Positions 33,729 through 44,641 of a DNA stretch of 52,042 nt are shown piece after piece. The notes beneath the pieces were generated by a model. That model worked only from the letters and a program-made list of their open reading frames with translations, was not told the origin of the DNA and searched no databases. Origin of the DNA: Phlegmacium glaucopus. Taxonomy: Eukaryota; Basidiomycota; Agaricomycetes; Agaricales; Cortinariaceae. Both the position numbers and the translations under genes were made by a program. The DNA lies in NCBI GenBank assembly GCA_015039465.1, contig MU130013.1:280729-332770 (forward strand), given 5' to 3'. Each line of letters starts with the position of its first letter. The stretch's first letter is position 1.

Positions 33729-34051
33729 CTACCTTACCAACACGGATGGAGTGGGATAATGAGGTACTGTTGGAGAAGCGAACAGATGTCGACGGTGATG
33801 CTCAGCAGCCGCTGTCCACTGAGCACCTGAGCCAGCATAACACCCAACATGACAAACCATCCAACTCTCTGTCGTGTTGAGTAGGTGGTCCCATAGTGCT
33901 TGGCAGTCAGTTTCAAGCTCAACTGAGTATCCCCAGATAATGTCACTGAACTTATCCAAACTAGGTTTCAAGGCCCCAAATTCAAGGATAAATGGCTTGT
34001 ATTTCTCTTCTGTCATTGACATGCGCTTTGATGCAAAGCCTATAGGGTGAG
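33729..34051 (-). pseudogene. Ty3/Gypsy RNase H fragment
   Basis: On the minus strand the text HPIGFASKRMSMTEEKYKPF, ILEFGALKPSLDKFSDIIWG and VELETDCQALWDHLL is the middle of a Ty3/Gypsy RNase H domain. It ends at the border of the insertion that starts at 34052, and the preceding part of the same domain lies at 37086 and above. The downstream text decays quickly. Confidence 0.8.
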
Positions 34052-34935
34052 CAGTGTTGTACTAGCGGTGGGATCAGACCGCAAGTAGTAACATAGTTCA
34101 GAGGGGTTAATGTAGTTTTCCTCGATAGAATTTAAAGAGAAGTTCGCGGTATTGAAATACGCAAGGAGAATTAGGTTGCGAAGATAGTGAAGTTCGCGAA
34201 TGAGAACGCAGTGTGCGAAGTAGCTTAAAGAATGAGACTATTGACTTAGAACATTGCTGAAAAGTTTATGGGATCAAAACTCTGGCCGTCTCCTGTTCAC
34301 CATGCCTCCTACTTGCTACAGATACTTAATACAAGAGTTGTAAACTAACCAGGTGCGGATATGCAAAACAGTAATGTAAAATTGAGCTAATGTGAAGTCA
34401 CATTGACCCAGTAGTTTGGTAATGAAGGAATAGGAGACAAAGTAAAAATAAAGATGATGAGTAAGGAGGTCAATTGAATGACCTCCTGTTTTGAAAGAAT
34501 GATAAATATATATATATGGGAAGATGAAAGAAAGTAAATGCAAGACAACATGGACCATAATAAAACCAATGCAAAGGATGCACGGAGAGGTAAGGAATGC
34601 GTGTGCAAACCGTGAAAGACCGCGAGATTAGAGAGTGGCTGTGCGAAGGTATGGTTGCAAAGGGATCAAATGGTTAAGTCCAATATTGACTGAGAGAACT
34701 GAAGATATGTCAAAGTATGAAGTGCAAAGAGGAATGAGGATGCCTTGGATAGTTGTGAAGGTTGTAGAAGTGATGTGCAAAGGTTATGCGAGTACTATAT
34801 CATGTTATGCAAGGTGCGAAGGATGTGCGAGAACTGCAAGTGAGAGTGCGAATGAAGTCAGTACCCGCTGATAGGACCCAGGAGACGTCTAGGGATGTAA
34901 ACACACCATTTTTGCGGTTTCACAACCTTCACAGT

Positions 34936-35062
34936 ATACTTGCAGATGCTCACATATCATTGCGGATACTTGCAGATCATTGCAGGTCATTGCAGGTCAT
35001 TGCAGATCATTGCAGATCATTGCAGATCATTGCACATCATCGCAGATCATCGCAGATACTTG
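34936..35062 (+). repeat. Tandem repeat of about 10 bp (TTGCAGATCA)
   Basis: About a dozen units of TTGCAGATCA with variants (TTGCAGGTCA, TCGCAGATCA) run in a row, inside the 34052-37085 insertion. Confidence 0.85.
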
Positions 35063-35855
35063 CAGTCATCACAAACATTCGCATTATCATTCACAATTAC
35101 CAGCTGTTCTTGCAATCTTTAAACATGACTCCAACAAAGGTCACTCAGGTGACTGTATTACTCATCACCTTTATTTTTATCTTGTCTCCCTTTGTTTGGC
35201 TCTTATCTCCTATGTTTCATTACCAAATTACCGGACCCATGTGACTCCACTTTAACCCATATTTTACATTCCTGTTTCACCTTTCTGCACTTAGCTATTG
35301 CTAGTTACTATATTATTAGCAGTAGCAAGTAGGGTAACCAATACAGCAGAACGGACAAATTACCACAGTTTTGATCCCCCCTTTGGAAGATCGTACTAAG
35401 CTACACTTGCACTCCTTCAAAATCATCCTGTGGACTTTGCTTTTTCTGCGCTGATAGGACTGAAAGTTGAATACCTATGGATTATTCAATTTTTCATAAT
35501 ATTATTCTTCAATTGAATCAACAAGATCAATAACCCAACCATGAATTAATCTACAAATTGATATTGTAAGGGTCAAAAGTGTTGACTACACTTGTTGATT
35601 AAACTGGAAATTGCATAGTAATAAATGTTAAAGCAGCAGACAACTATGATCTGAATTGATCTATTTATCATACTGTTAAACAACACTACAAAAAAAAAAA
35701 AGTTCAGACTCTAACCATACAAAATCCATAATGGTCAAATGAACTACTTGCAATCTAAAGTAACTATCAAAGTCTACAACTATGAAGGATTGTTATACAA
35801 GTCCTAAGGATAACATCAGTAAGTCAAATATCAATAAAAGGTCCTAATAATGAAG

Positions 35856-36120
35856 CATGTGATATCATGTGACATCATGTGACATCATGTGATACCATGT
35901 GACATTTCGTGACATTTCGTGACATTTGTAACATTTTTGTAACATTTTGTCACATTTTGTGACATTATGAAACATATGACATCATAAAACAATGATCAGT
36001 CATCTAGAAACAAGACATGACATCATAAAACAATGATCAGTCATCTAGAAACAAGACATGACATCATAAAACAAAACATGACATCATAAAATAGCATCAG
36101 TAATCATAAAACATAGACAT
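35856..36120 (+). repeat. Tandem repeats GTGACATCAT and a 45-bp unit
   Basis: GTGACATCAT/GTGACATTT(C/T) units fill 35860-35970. From 35985 a unit of about 45 bp (ACATGACATCATAAAACAAT, then GATCAGTCATCTAGAAACAAG) occurs twice in full and again in part. From about 36295 to 36560 a looser block repeats (G)GGGCTTG(T/C)CTTTGT and TATTAAATCCT. Confidence 0.75.
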
Positions 36121-37085
36121 GACATCACAGACTCTTACCTAATTTTGTTTCTCATTTATGTATAAAAGTAGCTAGAAAGCACCAGTAAAATTAGTGAATT
36201 TGCACTCTTCCTTTCTTTCCCAAGTTTCAGCGCTCTGAATTGGCACAAGTTAGAATTGGAATTACAAGTGGACTTGCTTTGCTTCACTCAGTTCAAAGGG
36301 TATTAAATCCTAAAGGGGCTTACCTTTGTTCTGTGTAAACCAAGAATATTAAATCCTTTAGGGACTTGTCTTGGAAGCAAGGATATTAAATCCTTTGTCA
36401 GAGTCTGAGGAGAAATCCTTGTACTATAAAGCTGTCTCACAGTCTGCCTCAGGGACTTTAAATCATTTGTTGTGGATAGTCAAAGAATATTAAACCCTAA
36501 AGGGGCTTGTCTTTGTACTACCAAAATTGGTTATCATATAGACAAAGGATATTAAATCCTATAGGGACTTGCCTTTGTTCTATCAAAAAGCACTATATAA
36601 TAGTCTAAGAAATTGGACTATAAACTTGTTATCAGAATCATAGTCTAGAGAAATTTGGACTTTAAACTTGAATCATAGTCTAGAACATTTGGACTTTAAA
36701 AGTGTATTGTTGTTTTATTCAAGAGTATACTGGTTATACTTTCAAGGAAACCCCAACTTGCACAAAAACAGAGTTTGTTGGTCATTAAAGTTACTGGTTT
36801 CTGGATTTGTTGTAGACAATTCCTAAAATAGTAATCCTTTGATTACCATATAAAGCAAAACTCAATCACATCAGCGCATTATCTTGCACTTTAAAGCGAA
36901 CCTTCGCACCTCATAAAACCTCACTATCACCTACTGAAGAGAACTACATCAACCCCACGAACTATGTACTACTTGCGGTCTGTCCCCACCGCAGGTACAT
37001 CACCGCGAGGCATCTGTGTGTACTGTGAAGCTGTTAAATCGCAAAAATAACCTGTTTACAAACCTAGAGGCTATATGGATCCTAT

Positions 37086-37756
37086 CAGCAGTTGTTTTCT
37101 CTGTTCCATTTGGGAGAACTGTCGTGAACCTTTGTGTCAGCATACCCACAAAGCCATATTTACAACCATCCATTGTCACAGTGAAGGGTGTTCCATTGTA
37201 CTTTGGCCATTTCAGCACGGGCTCACTGGTTAGGGCTACCTTCAGCCTGAGGAATGCGTGATTGTGTTCCTTGTTCCACAACCTGGCCAATGAAAACCCT
37301 TTCATGGCACGGGTGTACGTGGCTTTCCCCTTGAGCTTAGGTAGCTCAAGCTTCTGTGTGAGGTTGATTAGTGGCTGAGCTACGGACACATAGCCTCATA
37401 TGAGAGGCCTGAAGTAACCCGTGAGACCAAGGAATGACCCCAGGTTTTGCAGGTCAGTTGGCATTTTCCAGTCTGCAATAGCTGTTAACTTGGTTAGGTC
37501 TGGTTTGATGCCATCTGGGCCAACTCTGCCACCTGCGAATGTCACCTCTGTCATGAAGAACCTGGACTTGGCTGCTGAGAGGGAGAGACCAGTTTGGCTG
37601 ATTCTCTGTAACAGGCAGTATGTGTTTGCAAGCATTGTTTCAAAATCATCCCCTGCTAAGCCACTGTTGTCAACAAACAGTTCTATCAATGTCCCAGTCA
37701 GGTCACCCAGCGCATCTGCTGTCATCTGTGCAAATGTTGATGGGGCACCCGTAAGG
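37086..37756 (-). pseudogene. Ty3/Gypsy reverse transcriptase to RNase H fragment
   Basis: Starting beside the TIR at 37757, the minus strand reads LTGAPSTFAQMTADALGDL (the LPFGLTGAPATF region of reverse transcriptase), FVDNSGLAGDDFETMLANT in the place of the YxDD-box segment, PDGIKPDLTKLTAIADWKMP, LGSFLGLTGYFRPLI, a stop, then LKWPKYNGTPFTVTMDGCKY and GMLTQRFTTVLPNGTEK of the RNase H start. The catalytic box is degenerate (FVDN in place of FxDD), so it is dead. The text continues at 34051 beyond the 3-kb insertion. Confidence 0.8.
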
Positions 37757-37873
37757 CAGTACTTTTCTGTCCCCCACCAGATCTGGTCAGAACTGGTCAG
37801 ATTATGACCAGATCTAAGCAGTTCTGACCAGATTCTGACTATTTCTGATCAGATCTAGTCAATTATTCCACTG
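37757..37873. mobile_element. TIR element family 3, left end (AGATCTGATC words)
   Basis: The end GGCAGTACTTTTCTGTCCCC is followed by CACCAGATCTGGTCAG and iterated TCTGA(C/T)CAGA words. The same end, inverted, stands at 43221-43281 and starts again at about 51987. It is cut by the family 2 element at 37874. Confidence 0.7.
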
Positions 37874-38940
37874 CAAGACTTTACACTCACCCACCAGTCC
37901 GAGTAATCCGATCGGACTCCGAGTAATCCGATCGGAATCCGAGTAGTCCGAGTAAAAACATCAAAAGTCCGAGTTCAGTCCGAGTCAGTCCGAGTTCAGT
38001 CCAAGTTCAGTCCGAGTCAGTCCGAGTTCAGTCCGAGTTCAGTCTGAGTTCAGTCCGAGCTGAGTCCGAGCTGAGTCCGAGTCCAAGTAATTTTTTACTT
38101 GGACTCGGACTCAGCTCGGACTCAGCTCGGACTGAACTCGGACTGCATCAGGAAAAATGATTTTGACACCTTTAGTGCATCCTGGTGCATTGACCATCTG
38201 GATTAAATCACATCAGATCTGAGAAAATAGAGACCTACTAGCTACTTCTGTTAAGGTTTGGTTAAGGTTTGGTTAAGGTTTGGGTTAAGGTTTGGTTAGG
38301 GTTTTATTAAGGTTAGGGAGGTATATAGTTTCCATTCTGCTCAGATCTGCTCAGAATGCCTGCCAAATCTGCTCAGATCTGATCAGATCTGGTGGATCAC
38401 AGCAAAGACCTCAAATTTTCATATAGAATGTTTAACCGCCGTGTCCAGGAAAGTATTTTGCAATTTTCTCAATAAGGAGAGCTGCTATTAATAGAATTTA
38501 AACATATTCAGGGTCCTAAAACAATTCTCTACCATTTTTAAAAAATTTCCTTTTTTGGAATCTTATGTAATCTACTCTGACCCACCATATGCTTGAAATC
38601 ATGCTTATCTGTGATCATGTGACCAATGGTCTGTGTGGGAAGAGGACAAACATGGGTACAAACATGGGTACAAACAAGTAGTCTAAGCAATTTACTTGGA
38701 CTAAGTCTGAGTAAGTCCGATCAGAATCCGATCAGAATCCGATGACACACAGTCCGATCAGATTCCGAGTAGTCCGAGCAATTTACTCGGACTGAACTCG
38801 GACTGGGCTCGGACTCAAAATTTGAAAATGGCTGGTGCTCCAGCCAAATTTGAGTCCGATCGGACTGCTCGGAATCCGATCGGACTCCGATTAGTCCGAT
38901 CGGAATCCGATCGGAATTAGTGGCTTAGTGTAAAGACCTC
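37874..38940. mobile_element. TIR element family 2, complete, with 8-bp target duplication
   Basis: The 1067-bp element starts CAAGACTTTACACTCACCCA and ends ...GGCTTAGTGTAAAGACCTC. The exact 8-bp direct repeat TTCCACTG flanks it (37866-37873 and 38941-38948). Near both ends CCGAGTTCAGT, CCGATCGG and AATCCGA words are iterated in both directions; 37970-38140 can fold as one long hairpin. A piece resembling the inner end of family 3 (AGATCTGAG ... GATCACAGCAAAGACCTC, 38206-38408) lies inside, with TTAAGGTTTGG repeats at 38258-38310. No ORF. An 8-bp duplication fits the hAT or KDZ (Zisupton-like) groups. Confidence 0.85.
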
Positions 38941-39598
38941 TTCCACTGTCTTGTCTGTCTTGGTCTCCTTAGCAAGTTAATATTTTACTTATTTTTATTA
39001 GGATTTTTTTTGTGGTAATATATATATTATTTATTCAATGTTGCATTAATACTAATAGCCTATTAAAATAAAATAAAATACCTCTACTGAGAGGTCTAAG
39101 GAATTTAAACCCCCAGTGGGAGGGTGTTGCAGCTGTAATGTATTAATAAGATTGCATTGTCATTGTCGTAGTCTAAAAGGGGGGTGGGGAATAGCGGCCA
39201 ATGTTTGTCTTGTCATACACATCGTTTGTTGTGTTGTTTGCATCGTTTGTCATGTCATACACATTGTTCGTCGTGTTGTACATGTCATCCGTCGTCGTCC
39301 TACGTGTTGCACACATTGTTTGTCGCCTCGTACGTGTTGTCCTATGCATTGTCATTGTTTTACGTGCATGGGTGTCATTGGAGGTGTGTGGGTGCATCAT
39401 TGGACATGGTTGTACCTGCATAGGGGCCATTGTACACCTGTACACATTATTTTACATGTGCAGGTGGTGTGTGGGTGTCGTTGGAGGTGTGTTGGCATCA
39501 TTGGGGGCGTGGGGGGTATCATTGGACGTGTTTGTACATGTGTAGGCGCCATTGCACATGTGTACACATTATTTGATGCGTGTAGGTGTTGTTGGAGG
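38941..39598. other. Spacer with GT-rich low-complexity sequence
   Basis: 39205-39330 repeats TTGTCATACACATCGTTTGT-like phrases, and 39360-39598 repeats CATTGGAGGTGTGTGGGTG-like phrases. The Cys/His/Val-rich frames they create in all + frames are not genes. The related minus-direction repeats lie at 43900-44205. Confidence 0.55.
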
Positions 39599-40015
39599 TG
39601 TTATGAAAGTCTGGTACGCTCACGGCCCCCTTATTTCTTTTCTCCCCTTTTCCATGTCCACACCCCTTTACACCATCGCTCCCCAACCTACCCTTTGCCC
39701 TACACCTTCCTTTATACTATATATAGCTATTGCTCCCATTTCCCTTATCTCTGACTTGTACCAACTCACATCCTTAGCACGGACCATCTCTCTATCTCTG
39801 ACTCGACCCCCTAGTATATAAGAGCCATACCCATAGCTACAATCCTTAGTTTAGACCTTCTGTATCCCTACAGTCTTAATCTACACAGCTTGCTCAGAAC
39901 CTGCCATCTTTAGTCTCACTTGTTGAATATGATTGCAACTGTACACACAGTCCCTAGTTATTTGGTCTATTGGCCCAGCACCGAATGTGAGTGCAAGCTT
40001 ATAGTCGCCGTAACA
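39599..40015 (+). repeat. Ty3/Gypsy 5' LTR (417 bp)
   Basis: This is a TG...CA block, TGTTATGAAAGTCTGGTACG to ...TATAGTCGCCGTAACA, found again in inverted orientation and with the same length at 44209-44625. A gag-pol reading begins about 330 bp downstream. A TATATAGC-type promoter element (39720) and a second TATAAGAG (39817) are inside. Confidence 0.85.
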
Positions 40016-40345
40016 AAAGGTCTAAACTACTCTTGCATCCGCTTCTCTAAGCACAGACGAACCCTACCTTCTGGAGCCCAATGAAACATACACTAAGCCA
40101 ACAAAACCAGTAGTTACTCGGATCACCCTTGTAACCCGAACTCGTGTGATCGCCCATATCAATGGAGTCATAAGAAGATCGTGTGGTCACCGATACCAAT
40201 GGATCTCAAGAGATAATACACCACAACGTCACAGGGCAAATACCAAGCCCCCACCGAGTCATCAGAAGAAGACACAACAGGAAGCAGTCAATACGACACT
40301 GACAACGAAGAACCTCTCAAAGAAAAACTTCCCGAGCCTGAACGC

Positions 40346-41542
40346 ATGAGCCACAGCTCTACAACACAGCCAAGACAAGAACAAGTAGGAAGAACCCCTC
40401 AAACAACCACAACAGACCAACTGTTAGCCCCTCAACCTTCTACCTCAGGAAAAGTCAAAACCCCAGTATACACACCACCCATTGCTCCCTCCCCATTCCA
40501 AACACCTGTCCCATTACCACCCATCCCCTTTGGACCCGAAGTACCAGTTCAACAGCCAAAATCTGACTGGGATATAACTAGTGACCACGAAGACGATGAC
40601 AAAATGTCAAAAGAAGTACGCATCAACCCCCCGCAACCATACCACGGAGATCGAGACGGACTCTTATCCTTCCTCCAGGATTGTTGAGTATACCTCTCTC
40701 TCAACGATTCAATCTACAACTCCGATGGCAAACAGATCATATTCATCCTCTCATTCCTCACTGGCGGAACTGCAAAAATTTGGAAAGAAGCCTTCCTTGA
40801 TGAATGTCTCGCTAGTACTCCTCCAGACTTTGGAAAATACCCGGACTTTGTCAACAAACTCAAAGAAGCATTCCTAGCTGCCGACGCCAAAGGAGAAGCC
40901 AGAGCCGCATTACGACAACTCAGACAAGGAACCAACTCGGTAGACGATTACATCACACAATTCAGAATCCTCGCTGGAAGATCTAAGATCAAAGATGACA
41001 AAACTCTTATCAACTATTTTTTGGAAGGAATCCACACCTCTCTCCTACAGAAAATCTATGGACTTGAGAACCCCCCTACAGCTATCAAGGACTGGTACAC
41101 TAAAGCCTCTCAATTTGATCTTCAATACAAACAATGCAAGGAAATAACTCAGCGAAAAACTGGAAGCACCCCCCAAACCAAGAAAACTTATCCTGCGCCA
41201 CGCTATGTTAATCATCATCATGATCCCAATGCTATGGATATTGACACAACCGAGATTGACCGCCTCACTATAGAAGAATGCGAACAACACATGAAAGAAC
41301 GAAGATGCTTCCATTGCCACAAAATAGGACACTTCACCTGAAAATGCTGCTCCAAGCAAAACAACACCCCGAACACAAGCTCAAACTATGTCAAACCAAA
41401 TGACAGCAGTTACAAGAAATTCAGCAGATTCAAGAAGACAGCTGCTACCACCCAAGCCATGATATGCAACCTAGTTGAAGATATGGATGTAGAAGAAAAA
41501 GAGAAGTTGATAGACGAAGTAGTCAAGGACCAGGATTTTTAG
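40346..41542 (+). pseudogene. Ty3/Gypsy gag with CCHC zinc knuckle, two internal stops
   Basis: One frame of 398 codons from ATG 40346 to TAG 41540 is broken only by TGA at 40685 and at 41339. It has a Pro/Gln-rich start, then the capsid region (YLSLNDSIY, IIFILSFLTGGTAKIWKEAF, ALRQLRQGTNSVDDYITQF, INYFLEGI) and the knuckle CFHCHKIGHFT-stop-KC. At the second site, and less surely at the first, the usual residue is Arg, so CGA to TGA changes explain them. It would form the particle coat and bind the element RNA; this copy cannot. Confidence 0.85.
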
Positions 41543-41559
41543 GCAAGCACACAGTTTCA

Positions 41560-42708
41560 ATGTCTGTGTCGCTGATGATTTCTTCTGTATTAGTAGCCGA
41601 GATAGGAAAACAATCTATGATCCTACAGACCCCTATCACAGATGGATCCCCTAACTCCAATGGGAAAATCACACATTATACCTGGATCAGATATCAACAA
41701 GGCAACAGCTGGATGATGGAACGACTTCATATCGTCACAATTGCAAGTGCCGATGTCATATTTGGACTCCCCTGGTTCCAAGCCCATAACCCTCAAATAG
41801 ACTGGGAAACTGGACGAATGCATCTTCCAATGGGAAAACACCAACTGGCTCTGACTTACGATCGAAGAAATTGACAATGATTACAAGAAACACAAAACGC
41901 CCACACCACCACCTTAAACAGGATGGAAATTGACGAAACATGGTACAACCAAGTAGAAGAAGAAATGAAAGAAACAATAGAGAAATGGAAAGACAGAAGA
42001 AAGAAAAAGACCAAATTACGAAGAAGTGATTCCCCCGATTGGAGAAAAAGAGAACAAGTCACCTCAATCCCCGAAACTCCAACTCTTCCAAAAGCCACAA
42101 TAGAAGAAGTTGAAGACAAGGAATCACCCCTCAATTCAACACTCCTAAAATTGGATGATGAAAATGAAACCATTGAACTCAACCTCAATGACAGTGAAAC
42201 CGAGCTGGTCGCCGCTTTTATCAACCACGTCATGGACAACAAACTTTGGGTCAACAAAACCAGTGTCTCTACTGCCTTAGCAAGTGAACAAAACGTGAAG
42301 AAAGATGAGAAAACTCTGGAAGAAATGATACCATCGGAACTTATGGATTATTGGCGTATCTTTGACAAGGAAACCGCAGAACGATTCCCTGGAGCAAGAC
42401 CCTACGATCATGCCATCGACCTTAAAGACGACTTCATACCTTGCGACTGCAAGGTCTACCCACTCACACTACCGGAACAAGCCGAACTGGACAAATTCCT
42501 CAAGGAAAACCTTGACAAAGGCTACATACGACCATCCAAGTCCCCCATGGCATCACCATTCTTCTTTGTCGACAAAAAAGACGGAAAAGTACACCTTACA
42601 CAAGACTATCAAACGCTAAATGAAGGAACAGTCAAGAATACCTATCCACTTCCCCTCATCTCCGAACTCATTGACAAACTCAAAGGTGCCAAATACTTCA
42701 CCAAATTG
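41560..42708 (+). pseudogene. Ty3/Gypsy pol, protease tail to first part of reverse transcriptase, truncated
   Basis: One frame, broken by TGA at 41872 and 41878 (both where Arg would fit). It opens with the end of the aspartic protease (THYTWIRYQQGNSW ... ADVIFGLPWFQAHNPQIDW); the DSGA active-site loop is not seen. After a charged linker the reverse transcriptase starts: AERFPGARPYDHAIDL, YIRPSKSPMASPFFFVDKKD, DYQTLNEGTVKNTYPLP and ELIDKLKGAKYFTKL. At that point, just before the catalytic Asp of the first RT motif, the frame is cut by GAGGTCTTTACAC of a family 2 element. The rest of the RT is missing from this strand. Confidence 0.85.
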
Positions 42709-42960
42709 GGAGGTCTTTACACTAAGCCACTAATTCTGATTGGATTCCGAGTAATCCAATTGGATTCTGATTGGATTCCGAGCAGTCCAATCAGACTCAA
42801 ATTTGGCTGGAGCACCAGCCATTTTCAAGTTTTGAGTCCGAGCCCAGTCCGAGTTCAGTCCAAGTAAATTGCTCGGACTTACTCGGAATCTGATCGGACT
42901 GTGTTTCATTGGATTCTGATTGGATTCTGATTGGACTTACTCAGACTTGGTCCAAGTAAA
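42709..42960. mobile_element. TIR element family 2, truncated inverted copy
   Basis: It starts GAGGTCTTTACACTAAGCCA and is an inverted copy of 38680-38940, with the same order of landmarks (TTTGGCTGGAGCACCAGCCA, CAAGTAAATTGCTCGGACT). It ends at CCAAGTAAA where the family 3 end begins, so its second terminus is lost. Confidence 0.75.
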
Positions 42961-43281
42961 GAGGTCTTTGCTGTGATCCACCAGATCTGATCAGATCTGA
43001 GCAGATTTGGCAGGCATTCTGAGCGGATCTGCTCAGATGGTCAGATCTGAGCAGAATGGAAACTATATACCTCCCTAACCTTAATAAAACCCTAACCAAA
43101 CCTTAACCAAACCTTAACCAAACCTTAACAAAAGTAGCTGGTAGGTCTCTATTTTCTCAGATCCACTTAGATCCACTCAGAATCCAAGCAGAATCTGAGC
43201 AGAATCTGAGCAGAACTGAGCAGAACTGGTCAGATATAACAATTCTGATCAGATCTGATCAGATCTGGTGGGGGACAGAAA
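42961..43281. mobile_element. TIR element family 3, right end or short complete copy
   Basis: It runs from GAGGTCTTTGCTGTGATCCA to ...GGTGGGGGACAGAAAAGTACTGCC. The inner part (ATGGAAACTATATACCTCCC, then (CCTTAACCAAA)n) is the inverted copy of 38206-38408. The outer 55 bp are the inverted copy of the text that begins at about 51988. It may be a 321-bp element with two different ends, or the right end of a 5.5-kb unit that starts at 37757. Confidence 0.65.
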
Positions 43282-44208
43282 AGTACTGCCCAAATGGCAG
43301 TAATACAGCCAATTTATCTGATCAGAAAGACCATATCTGATCAGATCTGACTAGATCTAAGTCTGACCAATTTCCGAGCAGAATCTGAGCAGAATTGAGT
43401 TAGATCAGCACATTTAGGAACAAATCACTGACTATACTAGAATAATAAAATAATTATTCATCCTGCACAGCACAGGAAGTAAACCAATATACAAAGTAAT
43501 GATGGCAACACCTTGTTGCCATCAAAATCATGCATTTTGTTTGGTGCAAGGGGTGTGATCACATGATCACATGTGATGTGCACATCACACTTGTTTGTTG
43601 ATTTTGTTTGTTCTTTATCACACCATCACACACAAGCCGGTAACAACGACCACAGACGATGCACATCATCTGTGGTCATACAAAGGTAAGTCAATTATTG
43701 TATCAACTTTTATGATATGCTAATACCCCCTACATAACAACAGCAACAAATAACAACAACAAACACCAACAGCAGCACAACAACAACAACAACAACAACC
43801 AATGGTAACCCCCCCTCACCGGGGGGGGATTTTTTCTTTCATTTTATTGTAATTCACTACTAACATATTATAATAGTTTATGTACAACGTACAGCAACCA
43901 TAGCAAACAACAAACAACAAACAACACATACAACACATACAACAACACAACACCTCCAATGAAACGACGACTGCAGCACAACAACAACAGCAGTTGCCAC
44001 GTAGCAACGGTAACCCCCCTGGTAAGGGGGGGTATTTTATTATTTTATTCTGTTTTAATTCAGTACTAACACATTATATTAGGCTATGTACAACATACAA
44101 TAACAATGTACAACATACACCAACAATGTACAGCACATAATGATGTATCACGATGCCCACACACCTCCAACGGTGCCCAGACAGGTCCAACGACACCCAC
44201 ACACCTCC
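43282..44208. repeat. Non-coding, with (AAC)n tracts and two GGTAACCCCCC...GGGGGG hairpin units
   Basis: (AAC)n runs occur at 43740-43800 and 43900-43990. GGTAACCCCCC, 4-6 bases, then a G run occurs at 43804-43829 and 44009-44031, each followed by ATTTT-rich DNA and then (C)ACTAACA(T/C)ATTATA and TATGTACAAC, so a unit of about 205 bp is present twice. At 43286-43312 the minus strand could read AVLLPFG, which may be a scrap of reverse transcriptase. No gene. Confidence 0.6.
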
Positions 44209-44625
44209 TGTTATGGCAACTATAAGCTTGCACTTGCGTTCGGTGCTGGGCCGATAGACCAAATAACTAGGGACTGTTTGTACAGTTGCAATTGTATTCA
44301 ACAAGTGAGACTAAAGACGGCAGGTTCTGAGCAAGCTGTGTAGATTAAGACTGTAGGGATACAGAAGGTCTAAACTAAGGATTGTAGCTATGGGTATGGC
44401 TCTTATATACTAGGGGGTCGAGTCAGAGATAGAGAGATGGTCCGTGCTAAGGATGTGAGTCGGTACAAGTCAGAGATAAGGGAAACGGGAGCGATAGCTA
44501 TATATAGTACAAAGGAAGGTGTAGGGCAAAGGGTAGGCTGGGGAGCGATGGTGTAAAGGGGTGTGGACATGGAAAAGGGGAGAAAAGAAATAAGGGGGCT
44601 GTGAGCATACCAGACGTTCATAACA
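44209..44625 (-). repeat. Ty3/Gypsy LTR (417 bp), inverted relative to the one at 39599
   Basis: Reverse complement: TGTTATGAACGTCTGGTATG to ...CTTATAGTTGCCATAACA. It aligns with 39599-40015 along its whole length with the same length. On the minus strand it lies directly downstream of the BTB ORF, with a purine-rich AGAGGGCTAA just before its TG, as expected for a 3' LTR behind a polypurine tract. Confidence 0.85.
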
Positions 44626-44641
44626 TTAGCCCTCTATTAGC

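Larger units (their letters stand above)
34052..37085. mobile_element. About 3-kb insertion with long inverted ends splitting a Ty3 RNase H
   Basis: The left end (CAGTGTTGTACTAGCGGTGG...) and a right inner end at 37005 read inward (CGGTGATGTACCTGCGGTGG...) align without gaps for more than 30 bases, then share ACCGCAAGTAGTA, CATAGTTC and TGATGTAGTT-like words. Near the left end the word GCGAA/TTCGC is iterated. AGCAGT stands at both borders (34050-34055 and about 37086-37091), and the RNase H reading can be carried across (TEKTTA to HPIGFASK). The 80 bases at 37006-37085 lie outside the inverted match, so the exact right end is open. It has no coding content; several tandem repeats are inside. 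Confidence 0.55.

Noticed and set aside
34936..35062. CRISPR-like array
   Set aside because: Units of about 10 bp are directly adjacent without spacers, so this is a plain tandem repeat in a eukaryotic genome.
38258..38310. (TTAAGGTTTGG)n and TTAGGG scraps as interstitial telomere
   Set aside because: The unit is not the TTAGGG telomere repeat, and the same block occurs inverted at 43075-43130 as part of the family 3 element.
39116..39821. 212-codon Cys/His-rich + frame
   Set aside because: It lies over GT-rich low-complexity repeats and runs into the LTR; no family motif, and other frames are open too.
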